33,015 bases of DNA from Arthrobacter sp. (GTDB taxonomy: Bacteria; Actinomycetota; Actinomycetes; Actinomycetales; Micrococcaceae), in the NCBI GenBank assembly GCA_030146405.1, contig JASLBS010000255.1:1-33015 (forward strand), in the 5' to 3' direction. The translations under genes and the position numbers were made by a program. Shown piece after piece: positions 1-8,295 of the stretch. The stretch's first letter is position 1, and the number at the start of each line of letters is the position of its first letter. The notes under the pieces were generated by a model. It was given only the letters and a program-made list of their open reading frames with translations, made no database searches and was not told the origin of the DNA.

Positions 1-349
1 GCCGCAGGAACGCGTCACGCAGGTGGTGGATCCCGAGCACCGGGTCGACGCCGTCGGGGTCCAGGTCGAACGTCCACGACAGCTCGTCGTGCGTGGGGCC
101 GGGCAGGCCGAGGGAGATCGCGTCCTCGAGCCCGAGGAGCCGCCGCACGATGATGGTGCGGTTGGCCCAGGGGCAGGCGCGGGCGGCGATGAGCCGGTAG
201 CGGCCTGCCTCCACCGGAAAACCATCCACGGCGTCCCGCGTGATCCGCGTCTCGATGTACTGCGTATCGCGCGTGAACTCCTTGCCCCCGGTGACGTAGG
301 ACCCCTTGGTGGTGTGCTCTGACTGATCGGCCTGCTGCGTGTCGGACAT
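1..349 (-). CDS. Glutathionyl-hydroquinone reductase (ECM4/Xi-class GST) family, 5' part only
   Basis: The first 116 codons read MSDTQQADQSEH... and the gene runs off the left edge of the window, so the C-terminal GST domain is not seen. The segment R-A-C-P-W-A-N-R-T around residues 58-66 is the thioredoxin-fold active site of the ECM4/YqjG family, whose Cys forms the mixed disulfide; it is followed by I-I-V-R-R-L-L-G-L-E, also typical. Family members reduce S-glutathionyl-hydroquinones. Most actinobacteria make mycothiol rather than glutathione, so the real thiol partner is uncertain. The ATG is preceded directly by GGGAGG, an unusually tight spacing. The gene is too incomplete to appear as a closed reading frame, but codon usage and motif are convincing. 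Confidence 0.88.
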   Translation of the reverse strand, partial: MSDTQQADQSEHTTKGSYVTGGKEFTRDTQYIETRITRDAVDGFPVEAGRYRLIAARACPWANRTIIVRRLLGLEDAISLGLPGPTHDELSWTFDLDPDGVDPVLGIHHLRDAFLR

Positions 350-377
350 CCTCCCAGTCTAGAACCGATGCACGCAG

Positions 378-407
378 AAGGCCCGGACACCTGGGTGTCC
401 GGGCCTT
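378..407. terminator. Bidirectional-type hairpin between the YihY gene and the GST-like gene
   Basis: A perfect 13-bp inverted repeat (378-390 and 395-407) with a 4-nt loop CTGG sits 17 nt beyond the stop codon of the YihY/BrkB gene. It has no strong T-tract, as is common for actinobacterial terminators. On the minus strand it would end the YihY transcript before the GST-like gene. Confidence 0.75.
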
Positions 408-423
408 GTGTATTGTGCGTCTC

Positions 424-1515
424 CTAGCGGCGGCTGGACTCGCGGCCGTACTTCTCGCGCAGCTCGCGGCCCTCCCTGACGGTCTTGAGGTGCTTGTCGC
501 TCTTCTTCTCCGCGGCCTTGGTGTCGCGCGGCGGGAGCTGGATGGTCTCCTCGGCCTCGATCCCGCCCTGCAACTGGCGGCCCCGCTCCATCTCGGCGTC
601 GAACTCGACACCGAACAGGAGGGAGAGGTTGGCCAACCAGATCCACAGGAGCAGGACGATCACACCGGCGATGGCACCGTAGGTGGCCTCGTAGCTGCCG
701 AAGTTGGCGACGTAGAGGGAGAACGCTGCGGTGGTGATCGCCAGGACCAGCAGGGCGATCAGGCCACCCAGGCTCATCCAGCGGAACTTGGGCTGCTTGA
801 TGTTCGGTGCACCGTAGTAGAGCACGGCGATCATCAGGACCGCGAAGAACACCATGACGGGCCACTTGGCGATGTTCCAGATGGTCACGGCGGTCCCGCC
901 GAGGCCGACCGCGTCACCGACGGCCTCCGCCACGGGGCCGGAGAGCACGAGCATGAGACCCAGCAGAACGATCAGGAGGAGCACGATGACGGTGATGAGG
1001 AGCATCTGGGGGCGCAGCTTGATGAACCCGCGGCCCTCTTCCACCTCGTACACGCGGTTCATGGCCCGGGAGAAGGCGTTGACGTAACCGGACGCCGACC
1101 AGATGGCACCCAGGAGACCGATGACGAAGGTCAGGCCTGCCGCCTGGTTCGAGGCCAGGCTCTCGATCGTGGGTCGGATGGTCTCGAGGGCATCCTCGGG
1201 AGCGAATTCACCGATGACCCCCATGACCGCATCGGTGGTGCTCTGCGCCTGGCCGAAGAGCCCCAGAAGTGAGAGCAGCGCCAGGATGCCGGGGAAGATC
1301 GCGAGGACCGCGTAGTAGGTCAGAGCAGCAGCCAGGTCCGTGCACTGGTCCTTGCCGAACTCACCGATCGTCCGCTTGAACACGTACTTCCAGGCCGGCT
1401 TCTTGACGTCCTTGGGATCGTCCGGCTTCCGCTGGTCGTTCGGATCGGGAGCGCTCTGCGCCCTCTTGCCCGCCTCGCTGCGCGGCGCGCTACCTGCCCT
1501 GCTGTTACTGCTCAC
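424..1515 (-). CDS. YihY/virulence factor BrkB family inner-membrane protein
   Basis: Protein of 363 aa. A charged, Pro-rich cytoplasmic N-terminus (about residues 1-45) is followed by the family segment with D-L-A-A-A-L-T-Y-Y-A-V-L-A-I-F-P-G and then about six membrane spans up to residue 310; the tail is highly charged (many K, R, E). This is the YihY/BrkB fold once misnamed ribonuclease BN; the molecular function is unknown. The GTG at 1515 is chosen because AGGAGG lies 5 nt upstream; the open frame continues to 1980, but that extension covers the divergent promoter and the SDR gene on the other strand and is out of character. The flanking terminator and the divergent neighbour suggest a single-gene unit. 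Confidence 0.92.
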   Translation of the reverse strand: MSSNSRAGSAPRSEAGKRAQSAPDPNDQRKPDDPKDVKKPAWKYVFKRTIGEFGKDQCTDLAAALTYYAVLAIFPGILALLSLLGLFGQAQSTTDAVMGVIGEFAPEDALETIRPTIESLASNQAAGLTFVIGLLGAIWSASGYVNAFSRAMNRVYEVEEGRGFIKLRPQMLLITVIVLLLIVLLGLMLVLSGPVAEAVGDAVGLGGTAVTIWNIAKWPVMVFFAVLMIAVLYYGAPNIKQPKFRWMSLGGLIALLVLAITTAAFSLYVANFGSYEATYGAIAGVIVLLLWIWLANLSLLFGVEFDAEMERGRQLQGGIEAEETIQLPPRDTKAAEKKSDKHLKTVREGRELREKYGRESSRR

Positions 1516-1659
1516 GGATGCCTCCTGGTCCGGCCCTGGAATAGATGTCGGGCGCTGAAAACGGCTGTCGTCTTGGACAACTGCACCATAAGCTTGCTTA
1601 GCAGTCCAGTCCGGGTCGGCACTGTCCGCGACCGCCCTCTCCCCCATACAGGAGCAATC

Positions 1660-2742
1660 ATGCGAATTGCAGTCATCGGCGCCACCGGGAACGTCGGTAC
1701 CGCGGTGCTCTCCCGCCTCCAGCGCGCCGCGCGCGATCGCGAAGCCATTCAGCGCTCGGGCTATGACACCTCCGAGGACGCCGAGGGCATTTCGGTCATC
1801 GGTGTTGCCCGTACCGTCCCGGACACCTCCGTGGAACCGTACGACGGCGTCGAGTGGCACGCCATCGACGTCGGCGCGGATGAGGGCCGGGAGGCTCTGA
1901 CGCGTGTCCTCGCCGGCGTGGACGCCGTGGTGCACCTCGCATGGGCCATCCAGCCGAATCGTGACGAGGCCGCGATGCACCGTACGAATGTCACCGGCAC
2001 GGCCAACACGCTCGAGGCGGCGGGCGCCGCGGGCGTGCGGCAGGTCGTCTGCGCGTCCTCCGTGGGAGCCTATTCACCGTCGGCCAAGGACGTACGCAGG
2101 AACGAGACCTGGCCCACCGGTGGCATCGATTCCTCCCACTACAGCCGGCACAAGGCCGAGCAGGAGCGGCTGCTCGACACCTTCGAGCAGGAGCATCCGG
2201 AGATCCCGGTGGCCCGGCTCCGTCCCGGACTGATCTTCCAGGGGCAGGCCGGAAGCGAGATAGGCCGCTACTTCCTGGGGCCGCTGGTACCCACGTTCCT
2301 CCTCGGCCGGATCCCCCTGCCGATCCTGCCCATTCCGGGTGCCTTCATCTTCCAGGCGGTGCACGCCGAGGACATCGCCGACGCCTACTGGCGTGTGGTG
2401 GCCCGCCGCGCCTCGGGTGCCTTCAACATCGCCGCCGAACCCGAGCTCACACCCGCCCGTGTGGGGGCGCTGCTGAAGGCTCGCCGGATCCTGACCATCC
2501 CGGTCCCGGTGCTGCGGTGGATCGTGGCCGCGAGCTGGGGCCTCGGGATCCAGCGCACGGATCCGGGGTGGATCGACATGGCCGCCCAGAGTCCGGTCAT
2601 GGACACCTCGAGGGCCCGGAAGGAACTGGGGTGGGAGGCGCAGCACTCGTCCCGGGATGCGATGTCGGCTGTCCTCGTCGGCCTGCGGAGCGGCGGAGGG
2701 CGCAGCGGGTCACCCAAGCTGTACCCGCGACAGGAGGGCTGA
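1660..2742 (+). CDS. NAD-dependent epimerase/dehydratase (extended SDR family)
   Basis: Protein of 360 aa with the nucleotide-binding Rossmann motif G-A-T-G-N-V-G at residues 7-13, the strand V-D-A-V-V-H-L-A-W-A near residue 90, an active-site Ser segment (C-A-S-S-V-G-A-Y) near 130 and the catalytic Y161-x3-K165 pair. These define the extended short-chain dehydrogenase/reductase fold of nucleotide-sugar epimerases and related enzymes; the substrate cannot be read from sequence. The ATG at 1660 has GGAG 5 nt upstream; an in-frame start at 1573 would add a poor-quality extension lying in the intergenic region shared with the YihY gene. The gene converges on the histidine kinase gene with only 26 nt between stops. 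Confidence 0.93.
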   Translation: MRIAVIGATGNVGTAVLSRLQRAARDREAIQRSGYDTSEDAEGISVIGVARTVPDTSVEPYDGVEWHAIDVGADEGREALTRVLAGVDAVVHLAWAIQPNRDEAAMHRTNVTGTANTLEAAGAAGVRQVVCASSVGAYSPSAKDVRRNETWPTGGIDSSHYSRHKAEQERLLDTFEQEHPEIPVARLRPGLIFQGQAGSEIGRYFLGPLVPTFLLGRIPLPILPIPGAFIFQAVHAEDIADAYWRVVARRASGAFNIAAEPELTPARVGALLKARRILTIPVPVLRWIVAASWGLGIQRTDPGWIDMAAQSPVMDTSRARKELGWEAQHSSRDAMSAVLVGLRSGGGRSGSPKLYPRQEG

Positions 2743-2768
2743 GCAGGCTCTCCCACTGCGGGCGTCGA

Positions 2769-4835
2769 TCAGCGCCGGGAGGTCGGATGCGGCGACCGAC
2801 CCTCCGCCACCAGCTGGACGCCGTCCGGCAGGTGGTCCGGGTTCCCCGGGAGATCCACCGTGAACTGCGCCCCGCCCGCTCCGAGGTTGCGCACGCTGAT
2901 CGAACCACCATGGCTCTCGGCGATGCGCCGGCAGATCGCGAGTCCGAGGCCCGTCCCTGTGGCTTGCCTCAGCCCGTTCTCGGATCGGTGGAACTCCTCG
3001 AACACCCGCTCCACGTCCTCGTCCGGGATCCCGATGCCGTTGTCCGAGACCTGCACGAGGGTCCTGCCACCGGCGTCGTCGACCGACGTGGTGACGCTGA
3101 TCTCGCCGGTGCCGTCGGTGCGCCCGTACTTCATCGCGTTGCCCACGAGATTCTCCATGAGCTGGAGGAAGAGCCGCTCGTCCGCGTAGACGGGATGCGG
3201 TGCCTCCACCGTGAAATGGACGGCGGGAAGCTGCGTCCCCGGAAGGGCCGTCCGTAGGTCGATGATGCCTCCCACCACCCCGGCGACGTCGATGGGCACG
3301 ACCGTGAGCTTGTCCTCCTTCGCCAGGCTGTAGGCCAGGAGGTTGCGGATCAGTGTTCGCATCCGCCGGCTCGCCTGCTGCAGTCGCTCGATGCTGGCCT
3401 GGCGTTCGTCGGCGGGGAGGTCAGGATCCTCCAGCAGCTCCAGCCAACCGTCGAACACCGTCAGCGGCGTCAGGAGATCGTGGGCGACCACCGAGGCGAA
3501 GCGACCGAGGTCGCGCTGGTGGACCCGCTCGTCGGTCACGTTGCGGGTGACCACCACCGCTCCGCGCTCGCCCGGCAGCGGCATGGCATCGACGGAGAGG
3601 TGAAGCAGTTCTCCTGAATCCCGCCGAAGATCCAGGTCCATCCGCTCGGTGACCACACCCTGCAGGGCCAGGACGAGAGGGTTGTCGTCGTCCTTCATCG
3701 AGCTGCCGTCGGCAGTGGTCACCTCGAAGCCCGGAGGGGGACCACCGCTGTGCACTCCCATGGACCCGAGCCACCGCTCACTCGTCGCATTCTGGAAGAG
3801 CAACCTCTGGTCCGGGCCGGCCACGAGGACGCCGTCGTTCATCTTCGAGATCACGAGGTCCCGGAGCTCGGCGGCGGCCTGGGCCTCCTCGTTCGCGGTG
3901 TACAGCCGGGTGATCAGCCGGCGTCGTTCGTCCATGCTCAGCGCGAGGACGGCGGAGAGCGAGAACGCGATGAACATGAAGGACTGCGCCACGTAGGCTG
4001 CGGTGTCGTCGGCCAGTTCCTGGAAGGGCCCGAGACCCTGGAGGGTGAAGACCACGAGGAAGGCCCCACAAGCCACGGCGTGCAGCATCGCCCAGGCGGA
4101 TCGCAGCCGCAGCCCGGCCCACATGTGGATGGGAATGGTGGTGTAGGCGATCGGCAGCGCCGCACTCGCGCCGAAGGTGGCGGCGTAGACGATCACCGAG
4201 GTGACAACGAGCATCACGAACTCGGTGTGCCGCATCGTCGTGGGCGCGCGGCGCGGCTCGATCGTGGCGGCCGAGCGGATGGCCGCCGCCACCACGATCC
4301 CCAGTGCCCCCAGGGCGGTCAACGACACGGAATGACGCACGAGCCACGGGATGAAGGCGGCGAAGGGCTCGACCCCGCCGTTCAGGAAACCTCCCGCCAC
4401 GACGAACAGTGCGCCGAAGGTACAGGAGACCAGCGCCACGAGTCCCAGCCGGAAGAACTCGGCCACCGTCCGCACACCCATGTCCGGCACGAGCCGGCGG
4501 AACAAGTAGACGGCGATCGCGGTCTGGGCGGCGTTCCCCACGGCGACGGCGAGCGCGAGCGTCGGGTCGAGCCCGGTGAGGTAGTTGACCGAGCCGATGA
4601 TCGGCACGGTGACGGCGAGAGCCAGGATCAAATCCCCTCGACTCCGCAGCGCCCACAGCCCCCACAGGAAACTCGCTCCGGCCGCCGGCCAGATGAGGGC
4701 CAGCCCCGAGGACTCGAGGTGCGTGTGACGGCCCACCACGGCGGCGGCGATCAGCGCGAGGGCGAAGAGGAGGTGGAGGATCGCCGGAGGAAGACCTGCC
4801 AGTTTCGCCGCGACGTTCTGCATCCCCATGCTCAT
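2769..4835 (-). CDS. Membrane sensor histidine kinase, MASE1-PAS-HisKA-HATPase
   Basis: Protein of 688 aa from the chosen ATG. Residues about 10-305 form an eight-or-so span membrane sensor of MASE1 type (L-A-L-I-W-P-A-A-G-A-S-F-L-W-G-L near the first spans). A coiled linker leads to a PAS-like domain at about 325-430. The H-box is V-V-A-H-D-L-L-T-P-L with phospho-acceptor H452; the N-box (E-N-L-V-G-N-A-M-K-Y-G) is near 560, followed by G1 (D-N-G-I-G-I) and G2 (G-T-G-L-G-L-A). All catalytic boxes look intact. No response regulator gene lies next to it, so this is an orphan kinase in this window. Start choice is uncertain: ATGs at 4835, 4829 and 4823 are all possible, and the open frame extends further upstream. 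Confidence 0.93.
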   Translation of the reverse strand: MSMGMQNVAAKLAGLPPAILHLLFALALIAAAVVGRHTHLESSGLALIWPAAGASFLWGLWALRSRGDLILALAVTVPIIGSVNYLTGLDPTLALAVAVGNAAQTAIAVYLFRRLVPDMGVRTVAEFFRLGLVALVSCTFGALFVVAGGFLNGGVEPFAAFIPWLVRHSVSLTALGALGIVVAAAIRSAATIEPRRAPTTMRHTEFVMLVVTSVIVYAATFGASAALPIAYTTIPIHMWAGLRLRSAWAMLHAVACGAFLVVFTLQGLGPFQELADDTAAYVAQSFMFIAFSLSAVLALSMDERRRLITRLYTANEEAQAAAELRDLVISKMNDGVLVAGPDQRLLFQNATSERWLGSMGVHSGGPPPGFEVTTADGSSMKDDDNPLVLALQGVVTERMDLDLRRDSGELLHLSVDAMPLPGERGAVVVTRNVTDERVHQRDLGRFASVVAHDLLTPLTVFDGWLELLEDPDLPADERQASIERLQQASRRMRTLIRNLLAYSLAKEDKLTVVPIDVAGVVGGIIDLRTALPGTQLPAVHFTVEAPHPVYADERLFLQLMENLVGNAMKYGRTDGTGEISVTTSVDDAGGRTLVQVSDNGIGIPDEDVERVFEEFHRSENGLRQATGTGLGLAICRRIAESHGGSISVRNLGAGGAQFTVDLPGNPDHLPDGVQLVAEGRSPHPTSRR

Positions 4836-5015
4836 GCCACTACCTGTTCGAACGAGTATGTCCACGCCGGTCGGACCAGAACCTACGAGGTGGTGGGCTG
4901 AGAGACCCACCGACCACAGCCTACTGTGTGGCCGACCACACCTCCGCTCACCGTGCCACCGACGTCGTGCCGGATCGCACCCATTGCTGCTTTCGGGGAG
5001 GAAGCGTCACGTCAC

Positions 5016-5039
5016 AGGTTCCCGCCGCTGGTGGAACCC
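5016..5039 (-). terminator. Putative terminator hairpin downstream of the STAS/SEC14-like gene
   Basis: GGTTCC (5017-5022) pairs with GGAACC (5033-5038) around a 10-nt loop, about 15 nt past the stop codon of the minus-strand gene. No T-tract follows. The region between this and the kinase start (4836-5053) contains no convincing gene. Confidence 0.4.
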
Positions 5040-5053
5040 TGCAGGCGAACGGA

Positions 5054-5800
5054 TCAGGTGGAGGGGACCCGAGCGAGCCAGCGCCGGGCGTCGGCCACGT
5101 CACTGAAGTATCCGATGGCGTACTGCGGCTTCAGGGGTTGCTGGGGAGCGGGCCCGATCGTGTTGTCCTCCTCGATCCCCACGATCGCGAGGGCGGTGAC
5201 CTCGAGCTGCTGTGCGAAGACCTCGAAGGCCTCCTCGGTGAAGGAGGCCACCGCGCTGCTCAGGGACAGCAGGGGGAGGCGAGCGCTCCCGCTGAGGGCG
5301 TCGACCGCCCGCACGAGCGCTTCGGCCGTGGGACCGTCGACGTGCGCACCTTGGCTCCACTCCGCCATCAGGAGGTTGTTGTCCAACCAGGTGTCGAAGG
5401 CGTCCGCGGGATCCGTGGGGGAATCCTCACCGAACGCCTCGGGCGCGGAGGTCAGCCATTCGAGGGCGTCCGCCTCGTCGGTGAAGTACCTGCTGGGTGT
5501 TACGGACCGATAGTTGAAGGCCGTCAGGACCTTGCCCATCTCGTCGACGCCGACCACCGCGGTACGGGACGAACAGGTGTCCTCGATGAGGAGATGGCGA
5601 GCTTCGGCGGTGATCCCCTCCACCAGTCCGATGCTCACGAGGAGGGGCCGCCTCCCTCCGGGGGAGGCCGCGGTCACTGCAGCGATTGTCGAGTGGACGT
5701 CCTCCTGGCCCATGGTGACACCCGCGGCCCAGCGCAGGCGCAGGAAGGCGCCGTCGTCGGTGAGTGTGTAACGCGACTGCTCCCCAGCATCACGAGTCAT
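5054..5800 (-). CDS. Protein with two tandem STAS/SEC14-like (DUF7793-like) halves
   Basis: Protein of 248 aa. The N-terminal half begins Y-T-L-T-D-D-G-A-F-L-R-L-R-W-A, a start typical of small actinobacterial STAS/SEC14-like proteins, and ends with R-Y-F-T-D-E-A-D-A-L-E-W-L. The C-terminal half repeats the layout: beta-rich L-P-L-L-S-L-S-S-A, a helix, A-L-A-I-V-G-I, and a closing Y-F-S-D-V-A-D-A-R-R-W-L. The two closing motifs (aromatic-F-x-D-x-A-x-A-x-x-W-L) strongly suggest internal duplication. Single-domain relatives are thought to act in regulation by analogy with anti-sigma antagonists, but no function is proven. The ATG at 5800 has GGAGGG 9 nt upstream; the longer frame to 5932 runs into the divergent promoter region. 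Confidence 0.8.
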   Translation of the reverse strand: MTRDAGEQSRYTLTDDGAFLRLRWAAGVTMGQEDVHSTIAAVTAASPGGRRPLLVSIGLVEGITAEARHLLIEDTCSSRTAVVGVDEMGKVLTAFNYRSVTPSRYFTDEADALEWLTSAPEAFGEDSPTDPADAFDTWLDNNLLMAEWSQGAHVDGPTAEALVRAVDALSGSARLPLLSLSSAVASFTEEAFEVFAQQLEVTALAIVGIEEDNTIGPAPQQPLKPQYAIGYFSDVADARRWLARVPST

Positions 5801-5946
5801 GCGTGTCTTCCCTCCAGAACCCTGAGTTCCTGATCCTAGGCGCCGGAGCAGGATACCGGTAGTACGTGCGCCCGTGCCGCCGTTGTGGGCGTTCGCCGAT
5901 CGGGAGAGGATGAAGCGAGTACCCGGACCCACCCAAGGAGCGCCCC

Positions 5947-7317
5947 ATGGACTACACCTTCGACGTCCTCGTCATCGGTGGTGGACCCGCCGGCATGGCG
6001 GCCGCCACCCGGGCGGCGGAACTAGGTGCCCGCACCGCCGTCGTCGAGCGCTCCGCCCTCGGGGGTACCTGCGTGAACTCGGGGTGCGTACCCACTCGCG
6101 TGCTCGCGAAGACGGCCCGCCTGTTCCGTGAGGTCCGGACCGCCTACGACTACGGCATCATCGTCGCGGAGCCGTCCGTCGACTGGGACAAGACGGTGCA
6201 GCGCGTACGCTCCACGGTGGCCCGGGTCCTCGCGGCCAAGGAGTACGGCCCCACCATGGAACGCCTCGCGATCGAGCTGATCGAGGGTGACGCCGAGCTC
6301 ACGGGGGAACACACCGCGGTGGTGGGAGGCCGTGAGGTCTCGGCCGCATCGATCATCCTGTGTATCGGCGGCAGCGGTCGTCGTCTCCCCATCGAGGGAG
6401 CGGAGCATGCCGTCCTCCCCCACGAGGTCCTGTCCCTCGACCGGTTGCCCGGCACGCTGGGCATCATCGGCGGCGGACACACGGGCGCCCAACTGACCAC
6501 GATCTTCGACGCCCTGGGCTCCGATGTCCTTCTACTCGACCTCGCCCCCCGGATCCTGATGACGGAGGACGAGGACGTTGCCCGTGCCGTGACCGCGAGC
6601 TTCCGGAACAAGGGCGTGCAGGTGGAGACGGGAATCGGAGGTATCGAGAGTATTCGACAGGACGGCCAGGGGCTCGCCCTCAGCTGGCAACGTGACGGCG
6701 CGTCCTCCACCCGTTCCGTGGATGCCGTGATCATGGCGGCGGGTTGGCCTGCCAATCTGGCAGGGCTCGGACTCGAGGCGGCCGGCGTCCTGACGTCGAG
6801 GTCGTTCATCCCCGTGGATGACTACCTGCGGTCCAATGTGGCGCACATCTTCGTGGCGGGAGACGCCAACGGCAGCAGCATGCTGGTGCAGGCGGCGGTG
6901 TTCGAGGGCGAGACCGCTGCGGAGAACGCGGTCCTCGGAGCCACCCGCACCACGCCGCACCATCTACTGCCGGAGGGTGGCTTCACCGATCCGGACTACT
7001 CGGGGGTGGGACTCACCGAGGCGAAGGCGCGCGAACGTGACAGCGAATGCCATGCCGTGACCGTGCCCTACTCCGTGGTGGAACGGCCCATCATCGACGA
7101 CCGCGAGGAGGGTTTCCTCAAGCTGGTCACCGATCGGCGCCGTGAGCTCATCCTCGGTGCGCATGCAGTGGGCGAGAACGCGGTGGAGGTCATCACGGCA
7201 GTGGCAGCGGCGATGGCCGCCGGAACCGACCTGGCGACGCTGGCGCGGGTGAAGTTCGCCTACCCCACCTACAGCGCAGTGATCGGTCATGCGGCGAGGG
7301 CTGCCCTGCGGGCCTGA
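5947..7317 (+). CDS. FAD/NAD(P)-dependent oxidoreductase, disulfide reductase-like, lacking the C-terminal His/Glu pair
   Basis: Protein of 456 aa with the class I pyridine nucleotide-disulfide reductase plan: FAD site V-I-G-G-G-P-A-G-M-A near residue 9, redox pair C42-V-N-S-G-C47, NAD(P) site I-I-G-G-G-H-T-G-A near 175, second FAD site with H-I-F-V-A-G-D-A near 302, and a C-terminal dimerisation domain. In dihydrolipoamide, mercuric and mycothione reductases the other subunit supplies His and Glu from H-P-T-x-x-E; here the stretch is Y439-P-T-Y-S-A444, so both are replaced. A Y-P-T variant occurs in soluble transhydrogenase (SthA). It is therefore a flavoprotein of uncertain substrate. AAGGAG precedes the ATG at good spacing. 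Confidence 0.9.
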   Translation: MDYTFDVLVIGGGPAGMAAATRAAELGARTAVVERSALGGTCVNSGCVPTRVLAKTARLFREVRTAYDYGIIVAEPSVDWDKTVQRVRSTVARVLAAKEYGPTMERLAIELIEGDAELTGEHTAVVGGREVSAASIILCIGGSGRRLPIEGAEHAVLPHEVLSLDRLPGTLGIIGGGHTGAQLTTIFDALGSDVLLLDLAPRILMTEDEDVARAVTASFRNKGVQVETGIGGIESIRQDGQGLALSWQRDGASSTRSVDAVIMAAGWPANLAGLGLEAAGVLTSRSFIPVDDYLRSNVAHIFVAGDANGSSMLVQAAVFEGETAAENAVLGATRTTPHHLLPEGGFTDPDYSGVGLTEAKARERDSECHAVTVPYSVVERPIIDDREEGFLKLVTDRRRELILGAHAVGENAVEVITAVAAAMAAGTDLATLARVKFAYPTYSAVIGHAARAALRA

Positions 7318-7404
7318 ACGTCACTGCCCGAGCAGACTGCCGCGGCCTGGGGTATGCGGCCTTGCGTATGATGCGCGACAACGACCGTTTACCGAAGGGC
7401 ACCC

Positions 7405-8223
7405 GTGGACAACCGCACACAGCAGGACCACATGCGGCGCGTGGTCTCCAGGATGGCACTGGACCCGGTGGAACTCTGGCTCTACTACGCGAGCATCGGC
7501 GGAGCGTCGACCGCGTCTGAGCTCGAGGGCTACCTGTCCGGCACCACGGACCTTTCGCGCGAGGAACGTGACCTCCTGGCCTACTCGGCGAATCGGATGA
7601 TCAGCAACCTGGAGGGCGATACCTTCATCCCCTACAGCTCCGGGATCATGTCCGATCCAGGGGCGTCCCCCGACCTGCCGGCTCCGTCCACGCCGGTCGA
7701 TCCCCTGTCGCCCCCTTCCGCTGCGGGCAGGTCGTCCCTCACCGCGGAGGAGAGGGAAACCGCCCGACTCGCATCGCTCCGCATGGTGCATCTGGTGGAT
7801 TCGCCCGCGGAGGCCCGGTTCGACCGGATCACCGCGGCAGCTCGCGAAGTGTTCGACGTCCACTCGGCGTACGTGGCCCTCGTGGCCGAGGATCGTCAGT
7901 TCCTCAAGTCCGTGGCCGGTTCCGTACCGCAGAACATCCCGCGCACGGACACGTTCTGCCACGAGACCATCAAGCACACCGGCCCCATGATCGTCACCGA
8001 TGCCCTCAAGGATCCGCGGTTCAAACAGAAGAGCATCGTGGTGGGCGAACCGCATGTACGGTTCTACGCGGGCTACCCGCTCCGTGGTCCCGGCGGGTGG
8101 AACATCGGAACACTCTGCGTCATCGACCAGCGGATGCGCACCTTCCCCGACGCCCACGCGCGAGCCCTCCGGGACTATGCGCACCAGGTCCAGGACGAGC
8201 TCGACACCCGCTCCCCCACCTGA
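7405..8223 (+). CDS. GAF-domain protein with novel N-terminal W-L-Y-Y domain
   Basis: Protein of 272 aa. Residues about 15-78 form a helical domain with E23-L-W-L-Y-Y, a Gly pair, E39-L-E-G-Y-L, then S-A-N-R-M-I and P-Y; the same pattern is found in the proteins at 14844 and 32334. A Pro/Ser-rich linker (80-112) leads to a GAF domain (about 135-265) with T-D-T-F-C-H-E-T, F-Y-A-G-Y-P-L and I-G-T-L-C-V-I-D, typical of GAF sensors next to kinases and cyclases. No output domain follows, so it may be a sensory adaptor. GTG at 7405 follows GAAGGG at fair spacing; an in-frame ATG at 7432 is the alternative and would trim only nine residues. TATGAT at 7365-7370 is a possible -10. Confidence 0.88.
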   Translation: MDNRTQQDHMRRVVSRMALDPVELWLYYASIGGASTASELEGYLSGTTDLSREERDLLAYSANRMISNLEGDTFIPYSSGIMSDPGASPDLPAPSTPVDPLSPPSAAGRSSLTAEERETARLASLRMVHLVDSPAEARFDRITAAAREVFDVHSAYVALVAEDRQFLKSVAGSVPQNIPRTDTFCHETIKHTGPMIVTDALKDPRFKQKSIVVGEPHVRFYAGYPLRGPGGWNIGTLCVIDQRMRTFPDAHARALRDYAHQVQDELDTRSPT

Positions 8224-8295
8224 CATGCCTGTCGGGGAGCCTCGGGAACCAGTGGATCCCGGGATCGCCCACGGGAGTCCGACCTGCGTCCGCGG

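Noticed and set aside
406..1272. Plus-strand frame of 288 aa opposite the YihY gene
   Set aside because: Rich in D, H, E and Q, no recognisable motif, entirely antisense to a well-supported gene.
1589..1600. Imperfect palindrome TAAGCTTGCTTA in the YihY/SDR intergenic region
   Set aside because: Looked like a possible operator or -10 pair, but I found no -35 at proper spacing on either strand.
3750..4901. Plus-strand frame of 383 aa opposite the histidine kinase
   Set aside because: Low-complexity, G/R/E/H-rich shadow with no domain; the minus-strand kinase has all its motifs.
8255..8266. 12-bp palindrome GATCCCGGGATC between convergent genes
   Set aside because: Lacks a loop and T-tract and is built of common restriction-like palindromes, so I do not call it a terminator.
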